Positions 44,491 through 56,281 of a DNA stretch of 64,000 bases are shown in pieces. Source of the DNA: Armillaria gallica. Lineage: Eukaryota > Basidiomycota > Agaricomycetes > Agaricales > Physalacriaceae. The stretch's first letter is position 1; every line of letters begins with the position of its first letter. Location: positions 5,270,001 through 5,334,000 of the forward strand of contig JBANDB010000002.1 in NCBI GenBank assembly GCA_037576215.1, in the 5' to 3' direction. Position numbers and translations under genes: made by a program. The notes under the pieces were generated by a model, which worked only from the letters and a program-made list of their open reading frames with translations, was not told where the DNA came from and searched no databases.

Positions 44491-45876
44491 ATGACATCGG
44501 GACCAAAAAGAAGAACGGCTTGCGTCTCTCCATCTATTCGTGTCGAGTGGTAAGTTTTGTTATGGTTTCGTATACCATGTCTTACTAAAGTGCTGCGCCC
44601 TAGGTCTACTCTGACTGAGAAAGAGAAGGAGGCCTACATTGCGGCTAACTTGTGTCTTTTAAATGCGCCCGCACAGACAAGCATTTCAGGCGTCCTCTCG
44701 CGGTATGACGATCTTGTGAGGTAAGCAATTTGACCTAGGAGCCGTTGACTCATTCCACCTTCAGGTCGGCATTCATGCCCAACAAAGTAACTTTGAGGGA
44801 GGTACTGATCTCTGGCATGTGACCGGACAGTGCGTTCAACATTTGGTCCTGATCGTGTTAACCACCTGACCCGTGTACCATCTCAGATTCTTGGCTGTCG
44901 GTTCTGTTTTCACCTGCTCTTCATGTCTCATTGGTTAATATTAGGTTCATCGATACTACCTGCATGCCTTCGAGACACTTGCGCGCAACGAGTGCGGGTA
45001 CGTCGGGCGGGTAAGTATCTACAAGTCCCTGAGCATCTAGTCCATTCGTCATACCACAATTGAACAGATACCTTACTGGAATGAACCCCCTGACGCTGGT
45101 GCATTCAACGAATCCGCTCTTGTGTCGGAATTTGGAGGTGAAGGTTTCAAGGAAAACAACTACGCCATTGTTAATGGACCCTTTGCAAATATAACCCTTC
45201 ATCTTGGTCCTGGGATGGCTAATACACCTCATCTACTCACGCGGGAATGCAACTGGTGGAACTCAACTCGGGTGGGTCAGGCTTTTGTTGATGCCGTGAA
45301 CGCCCGTACCACCTTTGCCGGGTTTCAAAATCTGCTCTTTGCGACTATTCATCGCGGTGGCCACAATGCCGTTGGAGGTGATGTGAGTTGTTAATTCCAC
45401 GAGTCCCCGTTCGTGCCTAAGACTGCACTTGCTGTAGATGACAGACATACAAACAGCGCCTAATGACCCGCTTTTTTGGCTTCACCATTCATATATAGAC
45501 TACGCGAGTCGCCTCCGTTTTTGGATATCGGGAAATTTTAACTGAAACGTTTATAAAGCTGTGGTGGAAATGGCAGGGAGACAATGAAACGAGGATCTTC
45601 GATCTCGAGGGAGCAGGCTATGAAACACAAGCGGAGCCTAAGACTGGTTTTGTGGTACGCGCCCCCTCCATCATAACGACACCGAAGCGGTCTGATAACC
45701 CAATTTCAACCGTCTCAGGAAACTAGTGAAGCGACGGTGCTTCACATGTTTGACGTCCTACCCAATGGAACCGTGTGTATCCATAGTTGCCGTGTCACTT
45801 CTGAGTTATCACCTTCCAATAGGTCGGACAAGTCCTGGACACTCAAGGCGACTATCTTTGCTACACTTATATCTGA
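44491..45876 (+). CDS. Tyrosinase (short, single copper domain)
   Basis: Exons 44491-44549, 44604-44715, 44765-44829, 44887-44896, 44945-45010, 45068-45382, 45438-45503, 45559-45654, 45719-45772, 45823-45876; 298 residues from the tentative start. It oxidises phenols to o-quinones using a two-copper centre, the entry to melanin. Copper A ligands: His in VGIHAQQS, WHVTGQF and VHRYYLHAFE; copper B: IHRGGHN (two His) and LFWLHHSYID. All six are present. PYWNEPPDAGAF, GPFANITLHLGPG and the end VLDTQGDYLCYTY are family blocks. The family's FLPWHR is FLAVHR here. Intron 45504-45558 requires a GC donor. The start lacks a signal peptide, so an upstream exon is likely missing (secreted members have one). 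Several introns had to be chosen against nearby alternatives on the basis of the motifs. Confidence 0.85.
45504..45558 (+). other. GC-AG intron of the tyrosinase
   Basis: Donor GCGAGT, acceptor ATAAAG. It joins HHSYIDY to LWWKWQ in frame; the nearest GT, three bases on, puts the next exon out of frame. Confidence 0.65.
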
Positions 45877-48800
45877 TGTCATCACCACTCTTCATGTCAG
45901 AGTATATTTCTGTAAATCACCCAGCGACGGAAATTACGCCACGACCTGATACACGAACAACATATACTTTGAAGAAAGAGTGGACCATCTCGCAGTGTTC
46001 AATTGGATATAATAAATGTTTCCGTAGACGAAGAGGTAGCTGCGAACGACAGTAGTATTCCTTACTCATGGCGACAGCACGGGCAGATATTGACAATAAA
46101 GGTGGAGTCTACAGCTATTTAGACTGGATGAAAATCGCGAACAAGGTGCCGTTGTTTCGCCTCGTGGATTTCTGCTGATCCATTGACGAATTACCTTACT
46201 GGATACATACGATCTGCCAAGCAACATCGTTTCCGACGCACGGACCCAAGTTTATTGAACGAATGTCCCTTCGTTTGCAGAACATCAATCACTTGACTCT
46301 TACCTGCATGTAATAGAGCCGAGGTTAATGAGAATTCCTCAGGGTGGGGTCCCACGGGGTCCAGAGGGATCGCTTACAGTCCTTGCTTTGCGACGAATGA
46401 GTTGCGGCCCTGTGCCCTCTTTGATCGCACGCACTTTTGAATAGGACTGACCGGCGTCTTCAGGTTACGGACTGCCTTCACAAAAATGAGTCTTGGCTTC
46501 TTTATCGCATCGTTGCAAGCAACACTGACTAAAAGCATTGGGACAGTCCGACTGCTCGGAAGTGTTGCACGCATGCATTGATTTGATGTTTCCTGACTTG
46601 CTTATTAACATATTTTGGTTTTACGTTGCTTGACGAAGGCTCTTCATGTCGATTGTTGATCCTACTGACCCAGCCTGACCAGGTCAGAATGGAAAATTAG
46701 CTGCTTGCACCATAAAGACTTGGTAAGCGGAGCCTTTCTTCGATAAGCGTGCATTTCAGATTTCTATTCATCAGGTCCTGATGCACATGGCCTGCATGGC
46801 AGTGCTTCGAGCTGCAACGGTTTTCGCCATGTGAATAGGTTGTACTATTAACCGCTGCTTAGGATGACCATCAATTTATTGAAGCCATTTTAGTGCTAAC
46901 TTTGCCATGGTTTCCGAGGTAATCAGGGCGGTCACTGGTATTAACAATACTGCTATAAAAGGGTTAAACACCTCTTCTCGGGCCAAAAAAAACCTTTGCT
47001 TATAGGTAACGAATGAGGACCCACGCTGCATGGGGCCTTCGGACGCTGGACTTTTAATACTGGAATCCAGCCGTGACCGGTGAACATTGCTTTGAAGATA
47101 ACGATTACACAGAAATTGAAGCTTGAAAACGCATTGACCCAGTGTCTAGCAACTCGATGCGACCCAGCGGTTTAATAGATGCGACGCAAGCAACATTGGC
47201 AGAAACCTAGAACCTTTGCAGACTTTGACGGTCTCCTTGTTTCGACGATTCACCTGAAAATTCTCATAGATTGTATACAAGCTAATGTCGTTTTCGTCTA
47301 AAGGGTATCAGGTTTTCTAATCACACGAGATTCGGATCTTTGCCCTCTAGGCAGACCGGTGAGCGGCTGTGTGGTCAATCAGGGGACGAGACCCTGGTCA
47401 GAAATCCTCAGGAATCCGGTGAAGCCACAGCGTAATTCCACTAACGCACTATCTAATCCCACGTTGCCCGTTCTCTTGTACTGTTCTGATTTCTTAATTT
47501 TCTCAGTTGCTTTGTTTATCAAAGGCAATTCTTACAACTGATCTCAGTAGTCTTGAAACTAGTTTGGCGAGTCACCTTCACCGCGGTACATTGGAATGAA
47601 AATTCGGTCAACATGATCACTTTCGATGTGTAAGCTCTTCGGGCGTAAATTCCGGACGAAGTTATTCTGGTCAAAAACCGCAGGGTTATTAAAAGGCTAG
47701 AAAATTGCGAAAATTGCACTCTAGATTCGAGAAGTCTGGAAGTACAAGCACTTTTTGCGCTTCTAGGACCTAGAGTATGGAGCGCTGCTACTAGCGCTTG
47801 TGCAAGCAAATGTTCTGCGTCGCGTCTATCGATGGAAACACGGAGAAACAGTGGTCAATTTGGTGAAGTATGAAGCCTTATAATTTAGGTATTACATAGG
47901 CACCGTCGAAACGCCGCCAAGTTCTGTGTTAGCTGCTCCAGGATGGCTTATTCAACGTTGATGCAACGACGTTCACATCGCTTCGCGGTATGCGGTGGTT
48001 CACCAATACCGACGTCGACGCCGAGACGGTTCGAAACCGAGACTGGTTGCAGATCACTTTCAGAACCATCGGAGATGTACTGGCACGGTCCGGTCTTCCA
48101 TTACTGACATATTATTTTTCTATTTCACCATTATTTCTGTTGAACTTGCTCACCATGACTTGGACGCTTTCTCGGGTCGCCAAGGTACTATATCCGGGGA
48201 AGGAGCGACGCTAACCTTAATCCTGCTAGTTACACGGAACCTCCTCCCTTGCATTGACAGCGGTAACCTCGGTGTTTTGTGCCAAGTTTATCCACGTTTT
48301 TTTTGATCGCCGATTGGTCAACGATCTCGCTTTCAACAGAGTGCGGAAAAACATAACACAAATCACATCATTCAATTGTGTCCACTTGATCAAGGATCTC
48401 TTGCTGCACTTTCTGAAACTCTGAAATATATCAACTACATATTCTGGAGAGGAACGGTGATGACAACTAGGTAACAAGGCACCAACAACTTCGCCTACAA
48501 ATTACAAACAAATCGCGAGCTGAAGCTATGGAAAAGTTAAAATAACATTATTTGTCTGATACAGTGATACGGGTCTTCGTCTAAATGGGACAAGGAAGAA
48601 GAGATGAAATTCATCATGCCGCAACTTGGCCGTTCTCGGTTTCGAACTGAAGCGTGCAACGTGGCATGCCGAGCCGCCAAAGGTTGATGTTTAACTTATC
48701 AAGGAACGATCGCATGTCGCTTCCTTCGAGAGCTCAGCATGCACATCTGAAAAAAACCTCGCGACGCTAGTACTTTTAGTTCCTTCACGTGGTTTCTCTT

Positions 48801-49367
48801 GAGGGATCCGAGTCTACGGACGGTTCTCGGTAATGACCTCGAATAGCAGGCACCAATATTGTCGTGGTCACCTTTCTCTAAGTCTACTCAAGGGACACCT
48901 TTATGCCCACTGTCTGACTGGGGTGACCAATCACTTGAGGGTAACAATAACAGCAATTTCCGACGACCATTTAAATATATATTTCGTATTCCATCCTAGT
49001 TGCTTGAAGCGCGGAGGGTCCACCTTCCCTTAACTTGTTCTCAACGTCATTTTCATTTCTAAATCTCAAAGAGTATGTAATGTAAAATACTACTTTTTAT
49101 ACAACAGCGATAGCAATCCTGGACAGCAAAAAACAAATGCGTATATATAATAGCCGTGGTGTCACGAAAGCATTACGAAACAATCTAGATAAGGTAAGTA
49201 ACTGGTGCATGGAAAACATGCACAGATTAGAAACGCGTGGATAGAGAGGTCAGGATTTGATATTCCCCGCACACTCTCGTACCGTAATCCGGTTTTACCG
49301 CGGAAGGCGGAGCGGCTCGCCGGAGAGCGTCCGTCGCTGCCGATTGCGCGGTGGTGGGCCCAAGGTC
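45877..49367. other. 3.5 kb without a recognised gene
   Basis: 3' flanks of the convergent tyrosinase and zinc-cluster genes. Frames at 47990-48306 (plus) and 47809-47519 (minus) show no domain. No tRNA, rRNA or obvious repeat found. Confidence 0.4.
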
Positions 49368-50971
49368 TCATGCTTTGACATGCGGTTCTTCGGCGGGAAT
49401 TGATGAGGCAGCGGTCGACTCGGCCTTCTTCTTCCTCATTCCCCTTCGGCTCTCACGAGGAAACTCGCATTTTAGAGATCGTCGCTGACATTGACTACAG
49501 GAAATTAAAATTTGATGTTAGCCTGCATGTTCAATGATATGAATGAGACAAAAGGAACGACGACTATGTGACCGGAGTTCGGACTATCAAGCGTCGGTGA
49601 TGAACAGATGAAGTAGAGGGAACGTACTTGCAAGTTTTGTCTGTGCTTCCTGGAAGAGGTGGACCACATGCAATCTTTCTACCGCGACAAAATAGGCAGG
49701 CCAGAGAAGGCTTCTTGCCCACCGCACGTTTGTGGGCAGGTAACGCTTTGACCGGCTGCTTGATGGCTTTAATCAGAGTGGCCGCAGGTTGTCGCTTCGA
49801 AGCCGCTGCGTCAAGCTTTTCGTCGACCGGGAAAGAAGACTCTTGCGACGTTGATAAAGTTTTTTCACTTGCAGGCGTTGGGGAGAGATTCGCATGAGTC
49901 CTGATGTGGAGACGAGGCCATGTGCCATTGAAAGAAGTAAAACAGGTATCATCGTCTTCCTGTTTGTCGTCCGACTTCGAGGAGGAGTGGATTCCGGTGT
50001 CAGGGATGGGTAGCGATGGTATGCGAGGTATACCTGGTGCATAGACGGATTCCGGAGAGGATGCATAATCCGACTGAGGGCCGTCAAGCTCGCAAACGAG
50101 ACGATTATCGCTCTGTGATAGTAATTCGAGAGGGAGATCAGTGGCGGCGAGAATGTTGCGAGCCCGAGACGTATGGGAAATGTCATCTGGGCAGGGAGAC
50201 TGGCTAGCATCTCTGACTAGCCCCGGATCAAGACGGTGAGGGGCAAAAATCATAGGAGAGGAAGCCGAAGAGGATCGAGGAGTTCGCAGAGGAGCTAGTG
50301 ATGGCGTTCTATCGCAGGAAGGGTGACGCCGATTGTTGACATCCTGTGACGCGATAAGCAGGCTTAAAAAAAATTAAAGGAAGCTTACGCACCGGAAGTT
50401 GTGGATCGTATGTTTCCGCCATCTGTACATCCTGATAACCATTAACGCCAGCATCTGTCCTATTCTGGACGCTGACACCAACGCATGAGTTACGGGAGTC
50501 ATAGCGTGTTGATACACCGCATGGATCGTGAACTCTCGTACTCGAAGACTCTGGGGTACCTTCATCGGTAGAGTAAGGATAGGTTTGGCTGTATACGCCC
50601 GTCGTCGTGGATGGGATCCATTTGCGAGTAGAGGCATGAGGTCTGGCATCGGGAAAGGTGGCGTAAAATCGCTCATCCTCTTCCTTCAGTGTCTGGGCAA
50701 ATGAGGAAAGCGGTTCATGCGCATACGGTTGCATCTGCAGACCCTGTAGTCAGCGTATTGTGCAACGAAGATCAAAGACAATGAGCACCTCGGAATACGT
50801 CTGATAGGACGATCCGGATGGAAACGATCCATCGCGACCTTGAGATGGAGTGGAACGCCAAGAACTACTAGAAACGTTTCCTTGTACGTCGTTCCATATC
50901 ATGGGATTAGGATAGTCACGATAATGCGCACTATCCATCGCGTAGTAAGCAGGACCAGAATCACGAAGCAT
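49368..50971 (-). CDS. Zn(II)2Cys6 transcription factor with C-terminal zinc cluster
   Basis: Minus strand, exons 50971-50789, 50734-50393, 50343-49628, 49494-49368; introns 54, 49 and 133 bases; 455 residues. The last intron splits the zinc cluster: CLFCRGRKIAC-GPPLPGSTDKTC joins NQCQRRSLKC, giving C-x2-C-x6-C-x11-C-x2-C-x6-C, followed by EFPRESRRGMRKKK, a basic stretch fitting DNA contact or nuclear import. Only about 35 residues follow. Most fungal zinc-cluster proteins carry this domain near the N-terminus; the C-terminal arrangement is seen in a group of mushroom proteins. The first 380 residues are Ser/Pro/Thr-rich and probably disordered, with no fungal-specific middle homology domain. 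The start at MLRDSGPAYY is the first Met in frame after a stop-free stretch; a further 5' exon is possible. Targets unknown. Confidence 0.88.
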
Positions 50972-53086
50972 CGAGTAATCGGCGACGAGACGTGAGACAG
51001 ACAGAATGGAACCTGGGTGGTAGAAAAGCAGAGTGGGCGTTTAAGGAGCAATCTGGGCATAATATAAATCACAATGAGGGCTTGGAACACGGCTTCCCTG
51101 CACCCTCTGGCCCGGCCTCGTGATGAGATCAAAGATGCCGAGATACTTATGGACCTACAGGTAGATCGTTCTTTCAGCGCATGCCTGAGAGTGATGAAAT
51201 CTTATCGCTCATACATCTTGACCGTATATGCATTCCCTCTCGTAATGCTGTACAATACAGCCACTTTGATCAACTCGAACCTCCTCGTTTACAGACAGAA
51301 ATCCACTGTTGAGATGCACTGTTGGAGGTAAAGGGCTTGCGCCCTTTTGCCGGCGATTCGGATGGCAGGGCCGGGTATTTCCAATTACGTTCGAATTTCT
51401 TAAGTGTTTTTCCTGAGATGCTGCGACGCTGTGCCCTGGCGTAGTTATTTCGAATCTATCGCCACGCATGATGAAGATCTTCACAATTTGCTTCCGTTGA
51501 AATTCCGGAACCGGGCGGGTCGTTAACAACCTTTTATTTTCCTTCATTCGTCATGGTACCTGCATTGGGAGGGTTTTTTCTCGTAGGAATGCTGCCGCGA
51601 GTAACACATTTTAGCGACGATTTTGATTGGGCTGACGTCCGATATGAGCCAAAGAGGCTCGCACCTGCAAATATTGGTCCGAGGTACCTTCTCTTCGATC
51701 AAAAACGCAGCCGCTATGATGAAAGAGAAGGGCGCGGTTGCACTAAGCTCCAGTGTCTCTCTCCACTCAGGGAAGTGATCTATCATTTTGAGTTTTAAGG
51801 CGTGAGAGCAGAAGAATAACCCACGTTGTAGACGATCCATCTTTCCTGATCCTAACCTCAGGACCTATAAGTCCCGGAAATACCTTTGTATATTGCATGT
51901 GGCTGGTAGAACTGAAGCAAAACGTCCGAAGCACACGGCCTGCCTGCGTCGGCAGGCCTCGCCCTCAAAGCAGGTTTGCTATAGAATATCAGACGGCCTA
52001 AAGCAGATGATGATGGACGTTTGATTCTCTGGGACGGGTTCCTCTAGCTCATCCGCGGGCTACCCGAGCAACATTGCAACAGGGACCTTAAGATTTTTTA
52101 GATTTTTGGGTTGGACTAGCCAATGATTCGGTAGATGTCGAATTTGTAGAGGGAGTTGAATAGAGCTCGGCGACGCTTGTCTTCTTTCAATCTTAATACC
52201 AATACGAAGGGACCAGAATAGCAACGAGGACGTTGAATAGTGTGACGTGAAACCTAGTTTTCCTATACAGCACAGGATAGGAAAGAACTGTTCAGAAGAC
52301 CAGTAGTAACGTATACCTCAGTCCAGAGATGATCTTGCGCACTCACGAAGAATTAAATATAGTGCGTTGCCTTCGGACGGTTTCTTGATGTGACACAAGC
52401 TTGTGATACGTTTTCCAGACAATGAAAGCCTTCATTTAGTCGCCATCACGGTAATGTCGGTATTAAAGCGGACAGGCGCGTCGACCTGGAGCAGGGAAGA
52501 ACCATTTGCATGTACGGGCGTTTGTAGTCGGTGGGAGAATCGATGGTTATACCATCAATCACTTATTTACTTCAGATCCAGTACGATGGGCTGGAGGACG
52601 AAGCGCCACACTGTACCAAGAACAGTGGCGAAGCTTGGTTGCTTTACCCTGGCTCTGTGCCGCACCGTTCTGGGTAATATCCGCCCGGGCTGTGACCGCA
52701 GTACATACTCACCGTTGGTAATCCGGACAAAGAAAGCCGGCTTAGGGGGGGGCCTTCGCTACAGGTTACTGCATTCTTTGGACGTAGTGTTTTTCCTGAA
52801 ACAGGTCCTCTGCGCTAGCAATGTGTCAGCAGGGAGTCAGAAGCCAAAAGGTAAAGAAACCATGTGCAATCCTGCGCCCTCTGCAATCCTATTTGAGCAA
52901 TCGGAACCTGAGTACCGTGTTACTGTCGTCACCGCTGTTAGACACTAGGTAGGTGCTAATAAGAGAGTTTTGCGGGAAGAGCAGTGCCAGAGGAACATAA
53001 TCCGAAATGACAGACCTGGCCAAGCTTGGTGATCGCGGTTACCAAGCTTCAACGTCGACATCCATCATCCCGACGTTCACACACTA
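50972..53086. other. Divergent intergenic region
   Basis: 2.1 kb between the zinc-cluster gene and the Mg-transporter gene. A plus-strand frame of 181 codons at 52403-52948 has no recognisable domain. A small palindrome (GCCTGCCTGCGTCGGCAGGC) sits near 51930-51950. Confidence 0.4.
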
Positions 53087-55808
53087 ATGTCCTCCTCCAT
53101 ATCTGCGTCGTCGACATCGTCCGCGACGGCGTCGGCGACGTCGTCCGTGTCGTCGACCACGTCAACCAATTCCAACCTCAAGGTCCCACTTCATTGATCG
53201 CTATACTCGTACCACATGTTTATATTATCCTCAGGTCGTTGGTATTATCCTCGCCGTCGTCAGTGGCTTTCTCATAGGGTCCAGCTTTGTCTTCAAGAAA
53301 AAGGGTCTGTTGCGCTCGCAGGCGGGCGGTGTAGCGGGGCAGGGTGTGGCATATCTCAAGTCGGCGAGCATCATTCGTTCATTTCCCACTGTCGTCGTTC
53401 GTTTATCTCTTCCTCTAGCCACTATGGTGGATTGGGATGACGAGTGAGTATCCGGCCCGCGGTCGTAGTGCATACACTGACCAGTAGCGACCCGTAGTGA
53501 TGATACTGGGCGAGCTCTGCAATTCTGCAGGTGTGTCTCCTTTTCTTCGTCATTTTCTAGCCACTCATTTCTTTCAACCCGAAGCCTACGCTTTCATTGA
53601 GGCCATCGTTGTGGTCAGTCGCCATTTCCTCCTCCGCAGCAGTGCAGTGAAACCAAACTGTTCGCCCCTACAGACACCCCTCGGCGCACTTTCTGTCGTT
53701 ATATGCGCAATTCTATCATCTATCTTCCTCAAAGAAACGTTGACGATATTTGGCTGGCTGGGCTGTGCTCTCTGCATAGTGCGTAATACGTATCTTTCAC
53801 GTCTGAATCATCTTTGATGTCATTCAGCTCGGGTCTGTCGTCATTGCCCTCAATGGTGCGTTGTAGCTCTTTTCTTTGTGGACATCTCACTCAATCTATT
53901 GTGTAGGTCCTCAGGAAGCTCTTGTTGGTCAAATAACAGAGTTCCAGAAGCTCTTCTTGGCCCCCGGCTTTCTTGTCTACATATCGGTGTTGATAGTCGC
54001 ATCACTTGTCATCATCTTTTTCTTTGCGCCAAAGTACGCGCTCCCCCATCTTATCGCACGTCCTTTACCAATACCTCGACAGATATGGCACTAAGAGTAT
54101 GCTGTGGTACATCTTCGTATGCAGTATGATTGGCGGTATTAGTGTCAGTGTCACTACCGGAGTTGGCGCTGCCATCGTTCAGACAGCAAAAGGCGATAAC
54201 CAATTCAAGCACTGGTTCATGTACTTTTTAATAGCGTTCGTCGCAGTAACCTTAAGTACGTGTTTTGCCTCCTTCTCGAACACTGACACTACGGTTTTAC
54301 AGTTACAGAAGTGTTCTACTTAAATAAGGCGCTGGCGCTTTTCAACACTGGTTCGTTCTTTCTTGTTCAGCTCTAAATTTGGCTCACGAAGTGTATATGT
54401 AGCTATGGGTACCTGTCTTTCTCTCGAGATATCAATGTGCTAATATACTCTTCAGTAACGCCGACATATTATGTCATATGTAAGCTTACCTTAGGGTTCA
54501 AGTGTTCGGTACTTTTATACTTATTCCCCCCCTCTAGTTACCTTTTTCTCGATGGTGACAACTGTGGTAAGATTCGGTTAAGGTTTCTCGGTCACTTTTC
54601 CCATATTTTCTTCGTAGGTACTATTCCAAGGTCTTGATTCCAGCGTATCCGAGATTATTACAATCGTCATGGGCTTCCTTGTCATCTGCATAGGCATCAC
54701 CATCCTCCAGATGTCCAAAGTGGACCCCACTCATCTGTCGAAACTGGATCGACGCTCTACCCTCCTTCTTCAAGCCGCACGGTCACAAACAGAGGTAGAA
54801 GAAAAGGGGGGAACTGGTATCGAGGATCCGGGTATGGACGCTTTACGAGGCTCCTTCGGCGCTATGGGTAGCATCATCCGAGCCAGGAGTGCGAGACGCG
54901 TTAGCGAAGCTAGTCGTGCTTCATCATATCGGACAAGACCTCCCGGCGCTGCGGCTCCTTACGACCCCGAACGACCTACGACACCAAATGCAGCTTTTGA
55001 TCATCTATCAGGAATCAAGCGGCATCAACTGTATGATGCTCCAGTTCCTCGAACGAACACCGGTGATTCCGAGTCATCTGGTGCTGCCGCAACGAGAGGA
55101 GACGATTCTTCATCAATAAAGACGCCCTCCTTGACGGATTCTCGCATAGTGAATAAACGACCTACGATCAAATTTGGCAGCCAAGATCTTATACATCAGT
55201 ATCATCCCACCGGGAACGGTCAGCGTGATGATCAAGCGGCTACGCATGAACATCGACTAGCTCTTGGCATTCCAGGGATAGTAATGCCCGGAGGTGGGAA
55301 CGGGAGCGGATATCCGCCCACTATACGGACACAGCCATTCGAGAACACTATCGACAGCAAACCTGATCTCCTCGCAGATAGTCCCACCTCATACACGATT
55401 CCCAATAGTATGCGAGAGCAGTCAGTGGTTGTGCCGCCAGGCTATACACACGAGCATGCAGTGCAAAGTGCACCACCGTCGATGAACCCTCGACTCGCGC
55501 GGCCTGGCCAACAGAGGGCGGACTCGCGAGATATATTTGGGGACAATAATAGCCCAAGCTCCGCGACATTGTTGAGCTTTCCAAGTGTCACTGATTCGGC
55601 TCGGAGTTGGGATGGGGATGAGGTTGATGAAACTGGGACGAGGGGACGATCATCAAAGAAGTATCTCAAGGGCGATAGAGATGTGGACAGAGAGGAAAGC
55701 GTGAGCTTGGTACAGAGGAGCGGGAAGGACGATGAATCGGATGACTCATCGTCCGGTGCCAGGGGTGGGATACGGTTGGTGCAGCCGTCAAGTCGGAATA
55801 GGTTCTGA
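53087..55808 (+). CDS. NIPA-type magnesium transporter
   Basis: Fourteen exons: 53087-53182, 53235-53363, 53419-53443, 53498-53530, 53585-53613, 53674-53778, 53828-53855, 53907-54033, 54083-54255, 54303-54350, 54403-54408, 54456-54479, 54538-54566, 54618-55808; 680 residues. The membrane part (about 33-330) carries the NIPA blocks: VSGFLIGSSFVFKKKGL, GVAYLKSPLWWIGM, GELCN, TPLGALSVVICAILSSIFLKE, GWLGCALCI, GSVVIALNGPQE, TPTYYVIFTFFSMVTT and VLFQGLDSS. The family moves Mg2+ across the plasma membrane or endosomes. The N-terminus is a short Ser/Thr-rich leader; the C-terminal 350 residues are a polar, Ser-rich tail of unknown role. Exon 11 is 6 bases (CTATGG) and supplies AMV in NTAMVTPTYYV. 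Intron 2 uses a GC donor. Frame is complete from start to stop. Confidence 0.92.
53364..53418 (+). other. GC-AG intron of the Mg transporter
   Basis: Donor GCGAGC, acceptor CTCTAG; it joins GVAYLKS to PLWWIGM. The only nearby GT donor gives a frame with an early stop. Confidence 0.65.
54403..54408 (+). other. 6-base microexon of the Mg transporter
   Basis: CTATGG, flanked by TATGTAG and GTACCTG. It restores A-M-V between NT and TPTYYV, which is the family consensus; skipping it keeps frame but deletes two residues in a membrane helix. Confidence 0.75.
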
Positions 55809-56281
55809 GCGTACGTGCGTTTTTTTATCATCTTTTTTTCTGTGCATGGGACCATATCACTCTAAAATTATTCTTCTTCATTCGGTTCTGGTACATATCT
55901 GTCAATGATCTATTCTAACCAGAGAGATGCAGCTTCATAGAGGAATTGTAATAGTATCAGTTGGATCTTTGGATTACCTACCGTTCGACTTAACGTCATG
56001 ACACAGGGATTCTTTAATTGTAGTCGTCCACGGGATTGCTGATTTATCCAGCATACCGTTAATTAGTACGATGTACGTGTTGTAGATGAAACGACCCTTA
56101 TGACATTACCCAGTGCGACATAGGTCCATAACATCAAGACGATGGAACATGAAGCGGTGGTTGATTCCGAGTGGAATATTCACTAGCGCATGAACTAGGA
56201 TGTACATTATAACATGGAAAGCATAGTCCAACTAACCTAACGATAGTACATGATGTGAAGCCCTCACTGAAAGGGGATGGA
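55809..56281. other. Convergent intergenic region
   Basis: 3' flanks of the transporter and the dehydrogenase; AT-rich, no gene recognised. Confidence 0.45.

Noticed and set aside
44716..44944. Tyrosinase as a pseudogene with stops in the copper A region
   Set aside because: Using the GTGAGG donor at 44716 and a 10-base exon restores WHVTGQFLAVHRYY in frame with all ligands.
52403..52948. 181-codon plus-strand frame
   Set aside because: No recognisable family and an odd residue mix; probably chance.
53087..53234. Longer upstream start for the Mg transporter at 53007
   Set aside because: That frame stops at TAA 53085-53087 before the ATG used.
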